The translations under genes were made by a program, and so were the position numbers. The notes under the pieces were generated by a model. It ran no database searches, was not told the DNA's origin, and saw nothing but the letters and a program-made list of their open reading frames with translations. Below, piece by piece: positions 33,417 to 42,873 of a DNA stretch of 64,000 nucleotides (the stretch's first letter is position 1; every line of letters starts with the position of its first letter). The stretch is taken from the NCBI GenBank assembly GCA_001465025.1, contig LNDO01000076.1, forward strand, positions 25,801 to 89,800, read 5' to 3'. Source of the DNA: Pseudomonas sp. Ga0074129. Lineage in GTDB: Bacteria; Pseudomonadota; Gammaproteobacteria; Pseudomonadales; Pseudomonadaceae.

Positions 33417-34171
33417 AACAGAGCGCCAAAGAATAGACCTAATATAAAAACCACAAGCAAACGCAACCGTTCCTGCTTCTTGCGTTTTGCTTTTTTCACT
33501 CGCTCTTCGGGCACACTGATGTGCTCACCGAAGCCAGTGTGCAACACAGCATCGTTTTCCAGAATCAGGGCATGCCGCTGTGCATCAGCATATAGGCGTG
33601 ACAGATCCTTCTCGCTGACGTATTGGGCATAGGGCGCATAGCACTGATAATCGACCAGGCGGCGCAATCCAGGGTTGAATGAAAACCCCTGCCATTCCGC
33701 CTTGTGCGAGCAGACTCGGTAGTAGGCAACCCCCTCGACAACCTCACGCTCACCCAAATAAACGTAGGGGCTATGAGTCGCGAGATCGTGTGCAAAGCTG
33801 CGCAACCAAACCTGCAGCGCTTGCGGATCGGCCTCAAGCAAGACCCGAGACTCTTCAATAAAGCCGGGGCGATAGAACGCCCAATCGTCCTCGCAATGGA
33901 AGACCCATGAGGTCTTAACATGGGAATAAGCCAGATCGATTGAACGCAGCTGCCCCAGTCGCGGTACATTCACGAAAAACGTAGTGTGCTCACGCCAATG
34001 CTCTGGAATACAGGCCTGCACAGCTTGATCACCAGAGTCCTCGGTGATGAACACTTCGCGAATAGGCGTGCTATTAAAGACATCAAAACTGACAAGTGTC
34101 TGCGTGAGCAAATCGAAACGCCCACAACTGGTCACCACCAAGGTGATTTCGCTATCTTTGGAGAAAATCAA
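33413..34171 (-). CDS. glycosyltransferase family 2-like protein with C-terminal membrane helix
   Basis: The 252-residue protein begins with a GT-A nucleotide-sugar fold (ITLVVTSCGRFDLLTQTLVSF) and has an acidic metal site HCEDDWAFYRPGF near residue 90, typical of GT2-like transferases. A basic stretch (VKKAKRKKQERLR) and a hydrophobic C-terminus (LVVFILGLFFGALL) suggest membrane attachment. ATGA overlaps join it to the genes on both sides. It probably adds an outer-core sugar; donor and acceptor are unknown. Confidence 0.75.
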   Translation of the reverse strand: MIFSKDSEITLVVTSCGRFDLLTQTLVSFDVFNSTPIREVFITEDSGDQAVQACIPEHWREHTTFFVNVPRLGQLRSIDLAYSHVKTSWVFHCEDDWAFYRPGFIEESRVLLEADPQALQVWLRSFAHDLATHSPYVYLGEREVVEGVAYYRVCSHKAEWQGFSFNPGLRRLVDYQCYAPYAQYVSEKDLSRLYADAQRHALILENDAVLHTGFGEHISVPEERVKKAKRKKQERLRLLVVFILGLFFGALL

Positions 34172-35046
34172 GACTCAACCTCTCGGAAACCCTGGGGGGT
34201 AATACTCCATCCATCCCGCGCAGCCAGCATGTCGTCACTTAGCAAATCTTGCTCGGCATAAGCAGGCCAGGCATCGCACTTCCAGCCTATGAAGTGAAAG
34301 TAAGGAAACTGTCGCAAGCCATCGCGATCGTTGCGCAGTTGCCCGCCCAACCAAATCCAGCGCTGCGGAAAATCAGGACTACCGTCATGCCAAGCGACGC
34401 GTCCGTTAGGCGTGCTGTAAGCCTCAACAAACTCACTAGAGCGCCGCCACGGATTAAGCGCATCGCTCACCCGCCGCAAAGCTGCAGGCCAGCTTTTGTA
34501 ACGTATGAAGAGGCGACTGAAGGCTCCCTCATCAAAAGCATTATGCTCAACCGATGAAAGCTTCGCTTGCCAGCCGGGTACCTGCATAAAGGCTTCCCGC
34601 ATCCTCGCGGTGTTTCGCAGCAGGCATAAGTGACCAGAAACACGTCGTTCGTGAGTCGACAACAAATCGAAGCGCTGCAGACGGTCTATAGTGAAATAGG
34701 CACGCAAATCGCCGTACACCAGATCAATATCACTGAAACCCCAAAAATCGAAACCCTCCAGCTCATCAGCATGTACATACCCTAGCGCCGGTTTCAGGTC
34801 GCAGAGCTTGTAAGGGCTACGCGGCTGAAACTCTATGCCCAATCGAGCAGATACCTTTGCGCAGTATTCGGCAAAACTGATAGACCGAAATTGCACATTG
34901 CTTGGCGCTTCGGCCGGTATGCCGCAATCAGTGAAGAAAATCCACTTTACATCAGGGTTATAACGGCAGCTCTGCAGGAAGAACGGCATCCAGAATGGCC
35001 AGCGGCCGAAGTAGGGAATGAGAAACAGCAGGCGCGGGGCGGTCAT
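34168..35046 (-). CDS. DUF6625-like putative glycosyltransferase
   Basis: The ATG at 35046 overlaps the upstream stop (ATGA) and gives 292 residues starting MTAPRLLFLIPYFG. The segment FWGFSDIDLVYGDLRAYFT carries a DxD-like motif as in GT-A transferases, and a conserved WPFWMPFFLQSC start fits the DUF6625 family of LPS and capsule loci. The acceptor is unknown. It is tightly coupled to both neighbours and AT-richer than the core genes. Confidence 0.65.
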   Translation of the reverse strand: MTAPRLLFLIPYFGRWPFWMPFFLQSCRYNPDVKWIFFTDCGIPAEAPSNVQFRSISFAEYCAKVSARLGIEFQPRSPYKLCDLKPALGYVHADELEGFDFWGFSDIDLVYGDLRAYFTIDRLQRFDLLSTHERRVSGHLCLLRNTARMREAFMQVPGWQAKLSSVEHNAFDEGAFSRLFIRYKSWPAALRRVSDALNPWRRSSEFVEAYSTPNGRVAWHDGSPDFPQRWIWLGGQLRNDRDGLRQFPYFHFIGWKCDAWPAYAEQDLLSDDMLAARDGWSITPQGFREVES

Positions 35047-36008
35047 ACCCAACCTCCCAGGCGGTTTCGCAGCTGGCATAACCAACCGGGCACAGGGTCA
35101 GGTCGCAAGGGCGCCTGCATCGCCTGCACGACCGCCTCACCTATACGCTCGAAACTATAACGCGACTCGGCAAGCTCCCGACCGTTAGCAGCGATCCTCG
35201 CGACCCAAGCTGAATCTGCGCGAAGTGTTGCGAGCTTAGTGCGTAACTCGTCAATTGTTCGATAAAGCACGATGTTTTGCATGTCGATAAAACCGAGTGC
35301 TTGGTTTTCTTCCTGCCCTTGGTCATAAGCCAGCAACACGCAACCACAGGCCATAGCCTCGAAGTTTTTGATCATATACTCGCCCATACCAACATCTGCA
35401 CTCACAAAGAAGCGGATACGGTTAAGTGTATTAAGATAGTCTTCGCCAGACTTGGTACGGGTCGCCACCAGATTTTCCAACCGCGCCAACTCGTCGAGCA
35501 GCGCCTTGCGACCGCTATATGCACCGCTCTTAGTGCTTCCAACGAAACCCAACTCTATATCGCGCTCGCGACTAAGGTCGCGTAACAAAGCTTGGTCATA
35601 GCCCTTGGACACAAAATGCGCGTCAAATCCCTCCTCACGTAATCGCCGCGCGACCTCAAACCCCGAACTGATAATCCGCACCCAAGGCATCCGCCGATAA
35701 TGCGCGCTGAACTTACCCGTGTACTTGCAAGGGATATAGTTCTGATAGGCGTCGTGCTCAAGAATAACCAGATTGGGCAACGAACGAATGAAGCGCCATT
35801 GCCGAACTTCCTTTTTGAAGCGCAAGAAAAACAGTATTCGGTCGTAATGCGCAACATCAACATTTTCGCGAAAGTACTGACGCAAGTTCGCTTGCTCGTC
35901 ACTGCCCAGCCACCGTATGTCGCAGCTCGCGCTCGCACCGGCGATACCCTCGTAAAGCCGATCAAGAATTGCTCGCTGTTGCGCTTGAACCAGAAAAAGC
36001 ACCTTCAT
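35043..36008 (-). CDS. CgeB-like family 1 glycosyltransferase
   Basis: The ATG at 36008 overlaps the preceding stop (ATGA); the protein is 321 residues. It looks like the CgeB / Glyco_trans_1_2 type: an N-terminal half with ILEHDAYQNY, and a C-terminal GT-B half with ELGFVGSTKSGAYSGRKALL and the nucleotide-sugar motif KNFEAMACGCVLLAYDQGQE. No signal peptide is seen, so it should work on the cytoplasmic face. It probably modifies the LPS outer core. Confidence 0.72.
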   Translation of the reverse strand: MKVLFLVQAQQRAILDRLYEGIAGASASCDIRWLGSDEQANLRQYFRENVDVAHYDRILFFLRFKKEVRQWRFIRSLPNLVILEHDAYQNYIPCKYTGKFSAHYRRMPWVRIISSGFEVARRLREEGFDAHFVSKGYDQALLRDLSRERDIELGFVGSTKSGAYSGRKALLDELARLENLVATRTKSGEDYLNTLNRIRFFVSADVGMGEYMIKNFEAMACGCVLLAYDQGQEENQALGFIDMQNIVLYRTIDELRTKLATLRADSAWVARIAANGRELAESRYSFERIGEAVVQAMQAPLRPDPVPGWLCQLRNRLGGWV

Positions 36009-36727
36009 CAGCACGGCCTCCCAAGCTGATACGTGGCAGCCCATCTGTTGCGTTGCAGAAGCACTTTTGGGTACTCCTTTGCCACTTTTTTTTGCGCTCC
36101 TAGTGCCTTAAGGAACGACTGCGGCTCGTCGAGCGGTAGTTGCAGTAAGACCTCTATGGGTAGGCACCACCACTCGCTGGCCAACATTTTATCAATTAAA
36201 AGCTCATCGAACCGATAGCGAATTACTCGCGCCGGAGTGCCAGCAACGATCGCGTAAGGCGGAACATCCCGAGTAACCAATGCACGCGCAGCTACAACGG
36301 CTCCTGTGCCTACGCTGACGCCTTCCATAATCATCGCCTCACGACCGATCCATACATCGTGACCGATGACTGTTGAGGGAACATTCGAGCTGTAATGAAA
36401 TTTATCCACAACATGAGCAAAGGGATGGCTGCTTACCCAATTCAACGGATGCCCCGCTCGATCCTGACCAATCACAACACCATTGCCGATGGCACAAAAA
36501 CGGCCAATCTGACTGACGTTAATCAACTCAGAACCGCTCCTGATGTAGCTCATAGCACTGATTTCAAGGTGATCGAAGTCCATTCGCACATCGCGCATAG
36601 CAACACCCGACTCCAGTATCAACTCTGCATTCGGCCTCAGATTGCTCAAGCTTGAAGAAAATTTTATACCCCGCCGCCGTAACCAGCGCCGACACAACGC
36701 ATCTCTAACCGTCGCGAGCAAAGTCAT
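36008..36727 (-). CDS. hexapeptide-repeat (LbH) acyltransferase
   Basis: The frame is open further upstream, but that part overlaps the previous gene, so I chose the ATG at 36727 (239 residues); one at 36739 is also possible. The protein shows the left-handed beta-helix pattern of hexapeptide transferases ([48 protein letters not shown]). The closing [16 protein letters not shown] is typical of the maltose/galactoside/WbbJ acetyltransferase group. It probably O-acetylates a core or O-antigen sugar. Confidence 0.82.
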   Translation of the reverse strand: MTLLATVRDALCRRWLRRRGIKFSSSLSNLRPNAELILESGVAMRDVRMDFDHLEISAMSYIRSGSELINVSQIGRFCAIGNGVVIGQDRAGHPLNWVSSHPFAHVVDKFHYSSNVPSTVIGHDVWIGREAMIMEGVSVGTGAVVAARALVTRDVPPYAIVAGTPARVIRYRFDELLIDKMLASEWWCLPIEVLLQLPLDEPQSFLKALGAQKKVAKEYPKVLLQRNRWAATYQLGRPC

Positions 36728-36743
36728 CTGCCGTTGCATCCTT

Positions 36744-37871
36744 TTACGTTTTAAAGAAGTAGCTACAAAGACCCGACTTTTGCCAAACGTGCCGACCCAC
36801 CGCTTCATCTGAGAAATGCTCATGAAGCTTTTGCTCATAACTATAAACGCCTGCCATTGACTGAGATGAACCAACAAGGCAATCCGCGAGAGCCTCCGCA
36901 TCCCCGAACGGGAAAAGCGCTCTAACATCGCCTACCACCTCTGGTGCACCACCGCAGTCCGCAGCCAGTAACAGCACCCCTGCCGCCATCGCCTCAAGCA
37001 AAACCATGCCAAAGGGTTCGCGGTCAGACGTCAGCGCAAAAACATCGAAAGCCTTAAAATAACGACGCCCAGTGGGCACCTGTCCTAGAAAGCGTACTGA
37101 TGCGCTCACCCCAAGCTCGTCGACCAAAGACTTAAGCGAAGCCTCAAGCCGACCACTGCCCATAATCGCTAGCAAACTGCCCGCTGGTAAATTTGGCAAC
37201 GCAAGCGCGAACCCGCGGATCAGCGTCGCTTGGTCCTTATCCGGATGCAGCCTTCCAACATTACCAACCACCCAAGCGCCCTGCGGCAGCCCAAGGTGCT
37301 CGCGGGCCAATTCTCGTGAGAATTGCTCGGCCTGGACCGCGGCAACATCGATACGGTTGTACAGAGTCTCAATACGCTCAGCTGGCCAGCCTGGCAGTTG
37401 TTGGCGGATTTCGTCACGCACGGCATTAGAGACGCCTAGCAGCAGCAGGCGCGACTGGAACCGATTGATAAACAGGCGGCGCAAGGGGCGGTCGTATACG
37501 CCAAATGCGTGGTGCACGCCAATAACGGGCAGCGAGGTTCCGAGCAAGGCGATGTATATGGGCTTGAAACGGTGAGCAATGCAGGTAACAAAGTGCCGCG
37601 AGGCAGCCAACTTGGACAGCTCGCGGATGGCCCGCAGCTTCAGACCGCGCAGGTCGCGGCTTGAGTACTGGAGAAAAATCACCTCATCGGAGGCCGACCC
37701 CTGCCGGACCTCTTCATTGGCCGCGCCGGTTAGATAAACCGTGCAGACCCGATAGCGCGTACCCACAAATAACGCTGCGTACTGCCGGGCGCAGTCGAGA
37801 AAGGGGCCGTCATAGCCATGGCAGAGCTGTAGGACCCAAGGCGTTTGCTCAACTGCATCAGACCGATGCAT
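36744..37871 (-). CDS. family 4 glycosyltransferase (WapH-like)
   Basis: The 375-residue GT-B protein (start ATG 37871; a GTG at 37877 is possible) ends with the GT4 signature [31 protein letters not shown] (EX7E) and has [16 protein letters not shown] in the donor domain. The start lies inside the end of the carbamoyltransferase gene, so the two are coupled. In PAO1 the corresponding gene is wapH, which makes the core side glucose; that equivalence comes from position, not proof. Confidence 0.8.
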   Translation of the reverse strand: MHRSDAVEQTPWVLQLCHGYDGPFLDCARQYAALFVGTRYRVCTVYLTGAANEEVRQGSASDEVIFLQYSSRDLRGLKLRAIRELSKLAASRHFVTCIAHRFKPIYIALLGTSLPVIGVHHAFGVYDRPLRRLFINRFQSRLLLLGVSNAVRDEIRQQLPGWPAERIETLYNRIDVAAVQAEQFSRELAREHLGLPQGAWVVGNVGRLHPDKDQATLIRGFALALPNLPAGSLLAIMGSGRLEASLKSLVDELGVSASVRFLGQVPTGRRYFKAFDVFALTSDREPFGMVLLEAMAAGVLLLAADCGGAPEVVGDVRALFPFGDAEALADCLVGSSQSMAGVYSYEQKLHEHFSDEAVGRHVWQKSGLCSYFFKT

Positions 37872-39612
37872 ACCCACCCACTCCGTCCTTAACCACCAAA
37901 ATGTCTTCCATGATCAGGTACTGCAGGTCGGAGCCGAAGAACATGTCCAGCGCGTCGGTTGGTGAGCAGATCATCGGCTCGCCGCGGCGGTTGAGCGAGG
38001 TGTTGAGCGACACACCGTTGCCAGTGAGTTTCTCAAGCTCCAGCATCATGTCGTAGTACCGCGGGTTGTACTCGCGTTTGAGGACTTGGGCGCGCGAGGT
38101 GCCGTCTTCGTGCACCACTTCGCTGACGCGTGTCTTCCACTCTTCATTCACTTCGAAGGTGAAAGTCATAAACGGGCTCGGATGGTCGACCTTGAGCATC
38201 TGCGGGCCGACGGTGTCGAGCATCGACGGGCAGAAGGGTCTCCAGCGCTCGCGAAACTTGATTTGCTCGTTGATCCGGTCAGCCACGCCGGGGATGCTCG
38301 GGCAGCCGATGATCGAGCGACCACCCAGTGCGCGTGGGCCGAATTCCATACGTCCTTGGAACCAGGCGACTGGATTGCCCTCAACCATGATCTTGGCGAT
38401 GCGCTGCGGCATGTCATCGATCTGCTGCCACTTAGGCGCGTTCGGGTGACGCGCGCAGGCGGCGATCACATCTTCGTTGGAGTAAGACGGACCGAGGTAG
38501 ACGTGCTCCATCTTCTCCACCGGCACGCCGCGCTGGTGCGATACGTAGGCGGCAGCACCGACAGCTGTACCGGCATCGCCGGAAGCGGGTTGTACGAACA
38601 ACTCTTTCACGTCGTCGCGGGCGATGATCTTCTGGTTCAACTTGACGTTCAGCGCGCAGCCGCCAGCGAAGGCGATCTTGCCTGTTTCGCGGATGATGTC
38701 ACCGAGGTAGTGCTCCATCATCTGCAGCGCCAGTTTCTCGAACAGTGCTTGCATGCTGGCCGCGTAGTGGATGTAAGGGTCATCAGCGATATCGCCATGA
38801 CGCTTGGGCCCCAGCCACTCGATCAGTTTCTTGGAGAAGTAGAAGCCCTTACCGTTCTCTTTATAACGACGCAGGCCAATCACGTTGGCGTACTCGGTGT
38901 TGATGATCAGCTCGCCGTTTTCGAACTTGGCCAAACGCGAGAAATCGTACTTACTGGCATCGCCATAAGGGGCCATGCCCATGACCTTGAACTCGCCATC
39001 GAGCATCTCGAAGCCGAGGAATTCGGTTATCGCGCCGTACAGGCCACCCAAAGAGTCCGGGTCATAGAACTCTTTGATTTTGTGGATCTTGCCGTTCTCG
39101 CCGTAGCCGAAGAAGGTGGTGGCGTACTCACCCTTGCCGTCGATGCCGAGAATCGCGGTTTTCTCGGTAAAGCCCGAGCAGTGGTATGCGCTGGCGGCAT
39201 GTGCCAGGTGGTGCTCGACAGGCTCGATCTTGATCTTTTTCAGGTCGAAGCCGAGTTGCTGCAGGCACCATTGAATGTGTTTGTAGTAACGCTTGTAGCG
39301 GCGGTTACCCATGAGGATCGCGTCCAGCGCACGATCCGGGGCGTACCAGTAGCGCTTGGCATACTTCCAGCGTGCTTCGCTGAAGATGCTGATGGGGGCG
39401 AAAGGAATGGCCACCACATCAACTTCACTCGGTTTGATCCCGGCTTGCTCCAGGCAGAACTTGGCCGATTCATAGGGCATGCGGTTCTTCGCGTGCTTGT
39501 CGCGCACAAAGCGCTCTTCTTCTGCCGCTGCGATCAGCTTGCCATCGATATAGAGGGCCGCGGAGGGATCGTGACTGAGGGCGCCGGAAAGGCCGAGAAT
39601 CGTCAGTGCCAC
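37858..39612 (-). CDS. LPS core carbamoyltransferase (NodU/CmcH family)
   Basis: The 584-residue protein uses carbamoyl phosphate to carbamoylate a sugar; in P. aeruginosa the homologue at this place modifies the core heptose. It has the family halves: the N-terminal ASKHA-like domain with LGLSGALSHDPSAALYIDG and HHLAHAASAYHCSGF (metal-binding His), and the C-terminal YrdC/carbamoyl domain with GGCALNVKLNQKI, QPASGDAGTAVGAA and RMEFGPRALGGRSI. It opens the outer-core run and has a palindromic leader. The protein is complete. Confidence 0.9.
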   Translation of the reverse strand: MALTILGLSGALSHDPSAALYIDGKLIAAAEEERFVRDKHAKNRMPYESAKFCLEQAGIKPSEVDVVAIPFAPISIFSEARWKYAKRYWYAPDRALDAILMGNRRYKRYYKHIQWCLQQLGFDLKKIKIEPVEHHLAHAASAYHCSGFTEKTAILGIDGKGEYATTFFGYGENGKIHKIKEFYDPDSLGGLYGAITEFLGFEMLDGEFKVMGMAPYGDASKYDFSRLAKFENGELIINTEYANVIGLRRYKENGKGFYFSKKLIEWLGPKRHGDIADDPYIHYAASMQALFEKLALQMMEHYLGDIIRETGKIAFAGGCALNVKLNQKIIARDDVKELFVQPASGDAGTAVGAAAYVSHQRGVPVEKMEHVYLGPSYSNEDVIAACARHPNAPKWQQIDDMPQRIAKIMVEGNPVAWFQGRMEFGPRALGGRSIIGCPSIPGVADRINEQIKFRERWRPFCPSMLDTVGPQMLKVDHPSPFMTFTFEVNEEWKTRVSEVVHEDGTSRAQVLKREYNPRYYDMMLELEKLTGNGVSLNTSLNRRGEPMICSPTDALDMFFGSDLQYLIMEDILVVKDGVGGYASV

Positions 39613-39635
39613 TTACATACCTCATTGGGAAGCGT

Positions 39636-39652
39636 CGACCGCTGAGCGGTCG
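39636..39652. promoter_or_regulatory. 17-bp palindrome in the carbamoyltransferase leader
   Basis: CGACCGCTGAGCGGTCG has 8-bp perfect arms around one base and lies 24-40 bases before the carbamoyltransferase start. It may be an operator or form an RNA hairpin close to the ribosome site. A second palindrome, CGCTATTATAGCG (39721-39733), farther up contains a minus-strand TATAAT (39730-39725) that could be the -10 box. Confidence 0.4.
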
Positions 39653-39817
39653 GGATGAGCGGTGAATGCACTGAGTGGTCCTGGCTATGCAGAACGAACA
39701 CCCTGCTGGTGCACAATTGACGCTATTATAGCGAGGCGGCTCCCGGCTAGGTATCGCCATGTTCATCTTCAGAAACGAGCCACCTGCTATTAGCCAAGAG
39801 GCTTCAGCACTGGCGCG

Positions 39818-41242
39818 CTAAGCAGGTTTATCCAGCGCGCTCTCAAGCCAGACGGCTAACGGGCTGTCGACCGGCCAGTTGCGAATCAATCGCGCCCGAT
39901 CGACAGCCGCTGCACGCTGCCAACTCGCATAACGGCGATGCACGCGCAATGCATCCAGGTCGATCAAGGCAATACGCCCGCTATCCCAGAGTAAATTGGT
40001 AGCCTTGAGGTCGCCGTGACTGATGCGCGCTGCCGCCAACTGCGAGAACAACTGCTGCAGCGCCTCGCCTACGGCCTCTGGCGGCGGCTGATGACCTTCA
40101 TGACCGAGCAATTGAAAAAGGTCTTGTCCAGCGCTGTAGGCATTAATCAGGTAAGCCCGTTCACGCAGCCAGAAGCGTCGTCGTTCGATCACCGCGACGG
40201 GTGCTGGTGTGGCGATGCCCAGTTGCGCTAAATGATGACCAGCAACCCAGCTGTGCCAGGCGCGACTCGGCCGCCAGCAGCGCTTGAGCCAGTGCAAGAG
40301 GTTCTTGATGTTGTAGCGTTTGATTACCCAGGTTTGCCCACCTGTGGCGATACGCGCCACGGTTGCCGAACCGCCCTGCTTCAGCGACTCGCCTGCGGCA
40401 ATCGCCGCATCCGGATCAGCCAATACGGGTGCCAACGTGTCCAGCGCGTCACGCCGCACGGCACGCAGCAGTCCGGCGCCGCGTTCGACCGCAAACAGGC
40501 TGCAGTCGCGGCCAATCTTGCGCAGGTAATCGCGCAGGCGCCAGCGTCGTACTTTCGCAATTTCTTTGAGCAGCGCCTCCAACGGTAGCGCGTGCTCGCC
40601 GTTCACCAACAGGTAGTGCACCAGCAACTCTTCGATAACCGGCTCTAGGTACGCCGGCAACTGCGCGAAGAACATCCCTAGGTTGGCCAGCACGCGCTCA
40701 CGCGACAGAGCCTGGCCGGGCATCTCGATGCGCACGCCGCCGCCGTCGATCACATACAGGCGCCCTGCGTGACGCATCAGATTGTCCAAGTGCAGGTCGT
40801 CTTGCCACAAGCCAACGCGGTGCAGTTGAGCGATGGCGCCAAGAGCTTCGCCCAGCACCTGCTGCTGGGCATCGCTTAGCGGCGCCTCATGCGCGACTGC
40901 ATCCCAGGCCTCAGCCAAGCTCTGCGCACCGTCGAGGTAATCGAACAGCAGCCAGGCGCCCTGAGCGCTTTCTGCCGCTGCCAGCAGCGCTGGCGTGTCC
41001 ATGCCTTGCGCGGACAGTGCCAACGCACCCTGCTGCTCACGCTGAAACTGACGTGCCGCTCGTGTCCCCACCAGCAGCTTGGCCAGCACAGAACGTCCCT
41101 GCCACTGCGCCAGCGCAACATAACGCTGCCCGGGCAATACGCGCAGCCACTGGCTGATGTACAGCGAGTCGCCTGAGGGCAATTGCAGGGTCACAGGCAA
41201 GGCGGGTGAACGCCCAGCACGGGCCAGTTCAACAAGGGTCAT
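39818..41242 (-). CDS. two-domain LPS core kinase-like protein
   Basis: The ATG at 41242 has AGGAG 8 bases before it, giving 474 residues. Two protein-kinase-fold modules are present in one chain. The first has VLAKLLVGTRAARQF, a catalytic loop WQDDLHLDNLM and VIDGGG. The second has WVIKRYNIKN, ISHGDLKATNLLWD and ALIDLDAL. Both loops keep the Asp and Asn of HxDxxxxN-like sites, so both could be active. It fits PAO1 PA5006 in the inner-core cluster, where it probably phosphorylates heptose or another core sugar. Confidence 0.8.
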   Translation of the reverse strand: MTLVELARAGRSPALPVTLQLPSGDSLYISQWLRVLPGQRYVALAQWQGRSVLAKLLVGTRAARQFQREQQGALALSAQGMDTPALLAAAESAQGAWLLFDYLDGAQSLAEAWDAVAHEAPLSDAQQQVLGEALGAIAQLHRVGLWQDDLHLDNLMRHAGRLYVIDGGGVRIEMPGQALSRERVLANLGMFFAQLPAYLEPVIEELLVHYLLVNGEHALPLEALLKEIAKVRRWRLRDYLRKIGRDCSLFAVERGAGLLRAVRRDALDTLAPVLADPDAAIAAGESLKQGGSATVARIATGGQTWVIKRYNIKNLLHWLKRCWRPSRAWHSWVAGHHLAQLGIATPAPVAVIERRRFWLRERAYLINAYSAGQDLFQLLGHEGHQPPPEAVGEALQQLFSQLAAARISHGDLKATNLLWDSGRIALIDLDALRVHRRYASWQRAAAVDRARLIRNWPVDSPLAVWLESALDKPA

Positions 41243-41309
41243 CTGCGGCGCTCCTGATTGTTCCGCTGCTGCCAGAGCCTTGCCTCGACCAAGGACGCAA
41301 TCAAAACCA

Positions 41310-42047
41310 TCATTCCCGCCCCTCAAAATACTGCAGCACCAGACGAATACGCGCCTTATCAGCTGCGCCCAACCGCTCGCGCTCGCAATAGGACAGGTAA
41401 AAGCGCAGCCGCTGGGTGCGGGATAATCGGTACTTGGCCACTTTGTCCAGGCAGGCCAAGTCCTTGACGATGCGGTGACGCAACAACGGCCCCCACCAAA
41501 AGGTGCCGGTCGGGCAATCGATCAGGTAAAGACTGGCCTGCTCGTCCACCAGCAGGTTGCGCCACTTCAAATCGTTGTGGGTAAAATGGTGCGCATGCAA
41601 TGTGCGCGTCGCCGCGGCGAGTTGCTCGCTCATCCGCGCCACCCAGGCACGGTCGCGCAGACGCGGGTCGCCTTTATTCGCCAGCTGCGCAAGGTCTTCG
41701 GTGCCGCGCAACTCTTGGGTGATCAGCGCACCACGCACAAACGCGCCATGGTGGCGTTCAAGCCCAAAAGCGATAATTGGCGCAGTGGGAATACCCCAGC
41801 GCTCGAACTGCCGCAAGTTCTGCCATTCCGCCTTGATCCGCGGGCGCCCGATAAAGCGCCGCAAGCCCTTGCCAGCCGCGCTGTAACGCTTGATGTAATA
41901 ACGCAGCCCGCCAACCTGCACCAGAATCACCTCGGACAAAATATCCGAGGTGATGCGCCTTCCCTCTAGTGCAAACACGGCATCAAGATTGCCGAAAGCC
42001 TGGTGCGCTGCCAGCGCAGCCTCATCACGCACCCGCCACTCACTCAT
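41310..42047 (-). CDS. WapP-like LPS core kinase
   Basis: The ATG at 42047 overlaps the WaaP stop by 8 bases; the protein is 245 residues. It shows the Kdo/WaaP kinase fold: YYIKRYSAAGKGLRR (ATP lysine), TLHAHHFTHNDLKWRNLLVD (catalytic HNDLKWRN) and LIDCPTG in place of DFG. It is most likely a core heptose kinase that acts after WaaP. It follows waaP and precedes the two-domain kinase. Confidence 0.82.
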   Translation of the reverse strand: MSEWRVRDEAALAAHQAFGNLDAVFALEGRRITSDILSEVILVQVGGLRYYIKRYSAAGKGLRRFIGRPRIKAEWQNLRQFERWGIPTAPIIAFGLERHHGAFVRGALITQELRGTEDLAQLANKGDPRLRDRAWVARMSEQLAAATRTLHAHHFTHNDLKWRNLLVDEQASLYLIDCPTGTFWWGPLLRHRIVKDLACLDKVAKYRLSRTQRLRFYLSYCERERLGAADKARIRLVLQYFEGRE

Positions 42048-42873
42048 GCGCGACCCCCGGTGCGTATTTGCGGGCATAGCGCTGCTGAAGTTTATCGGCC
42101 CGCTGTTGCAGCCAGGTCAGCAGGCGCACCTCGTCGCGCAGCAGTTGGCGCAGCGGGCGCGGGTTGCCAGCGGCCTGGAAATAGGCGCGCAGAAAACGCA
42201 TGCGGTCGGCGCGGGTCAGGCCGATATGCAGGGCGGAGAAGTACAGCCCGGCCAGATCTTTGTCGCGCCAGCGGCGTGGCACCTTGGCGCGCACTTGAGC
42301 GCGGTGCAGGTCGATCAGCGATAGGCGCAGATTGTCGGCCGCCACTGGCGTGTCCGTGTGCAGCAAAAAATGGCAGATATAGCAGTCACGATGATTGACC
42401 CCCGCGCGGTGCATCGCGCCGGTCATACGCGCGACCTCATCAATCAGTGCTCGCTTGAGTTGCGGCTCAGGCGCCTGCTCGACCCAGCCGAGGGTCAGTT
42501 GCTCCAAGTCGGTGGTCGGCGCCAGTTCTTCAGTGACAATAAAGGAATGCTGGGCCGCTGGATTGCTGCCGCGCTCGCCATAAGCCACAGCAGTCATGGT
42601 CGCGACACCGACCTCGGTGAGGCGCTGAATGGCGTCCCACTCCTGGCGCGCACCAAGCACCGGCAGTTTGGCGGTGAGCAGGTTCTTGACGATTTCACCC
42701 CAGCCGATGCCACGGTGGATCTTGACGAAATAACCGCGCCCATCGACTTCGGTACGCAGCGTGCGGCGGCCTTCCAGCTCGCGGTAGACCTGCCCCTGTA
42801 GCGTTTCGACAGCGGCAAAGGCATCACGCCCGGCCCACAAGGTTTTAAAGGGTTCAGCCAAGACCAGCTTCAT
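42040..42873 (-). CDS. waaP: LPS core heptose(I) kinase WaaP
   Basis: WaaP phosphorylates heptose I of the inner core, an essential step in P. aeruginosa. The 277-residue protein has YFVKIHRGIGWGEIVKNLL near the start and the catalytic loop NHRDCYICHFLLH followed by LSLIDLHRAQ. All family motifs are intact. It overlaps waaG (ATGA) upstream and the WapP-like gene downstream, so the genes are translated as a coupled chain. Confidence 0.93.
   Translation of the reverse strand: MKLVLAEPFKTLWAGRDAFAAVETLQGQVYRELEGRRTLRTEVDGRGYFVKIHRGIGWGEIVKNLLTAKLPVLGARQEWDAIQRLTEVGVATMTAVAYGERGSNPAAQHSFIVTEELAPTTDLEQLTLGWVEQAPEPQLKRALIDEVARMTGAMHRAGVNHRDCYICHFLLHTDTPVAADNLRLSLIDLHRAQVRAKVPRRWRDKDLAGLYFSALHIGLTRADRMRFLRAYFQAAGNPRPLRQLLRDEVRLLTWLQQRADKLQQRYARKYAPGVAHE

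Noticed and set aside
38086-39645. Plus-strand open frame of 519 codons opposite the carbamoyltransferase
   Set aside because: It is antisense to a gene with a full set of family motifs; the translation is low in recognisable features.
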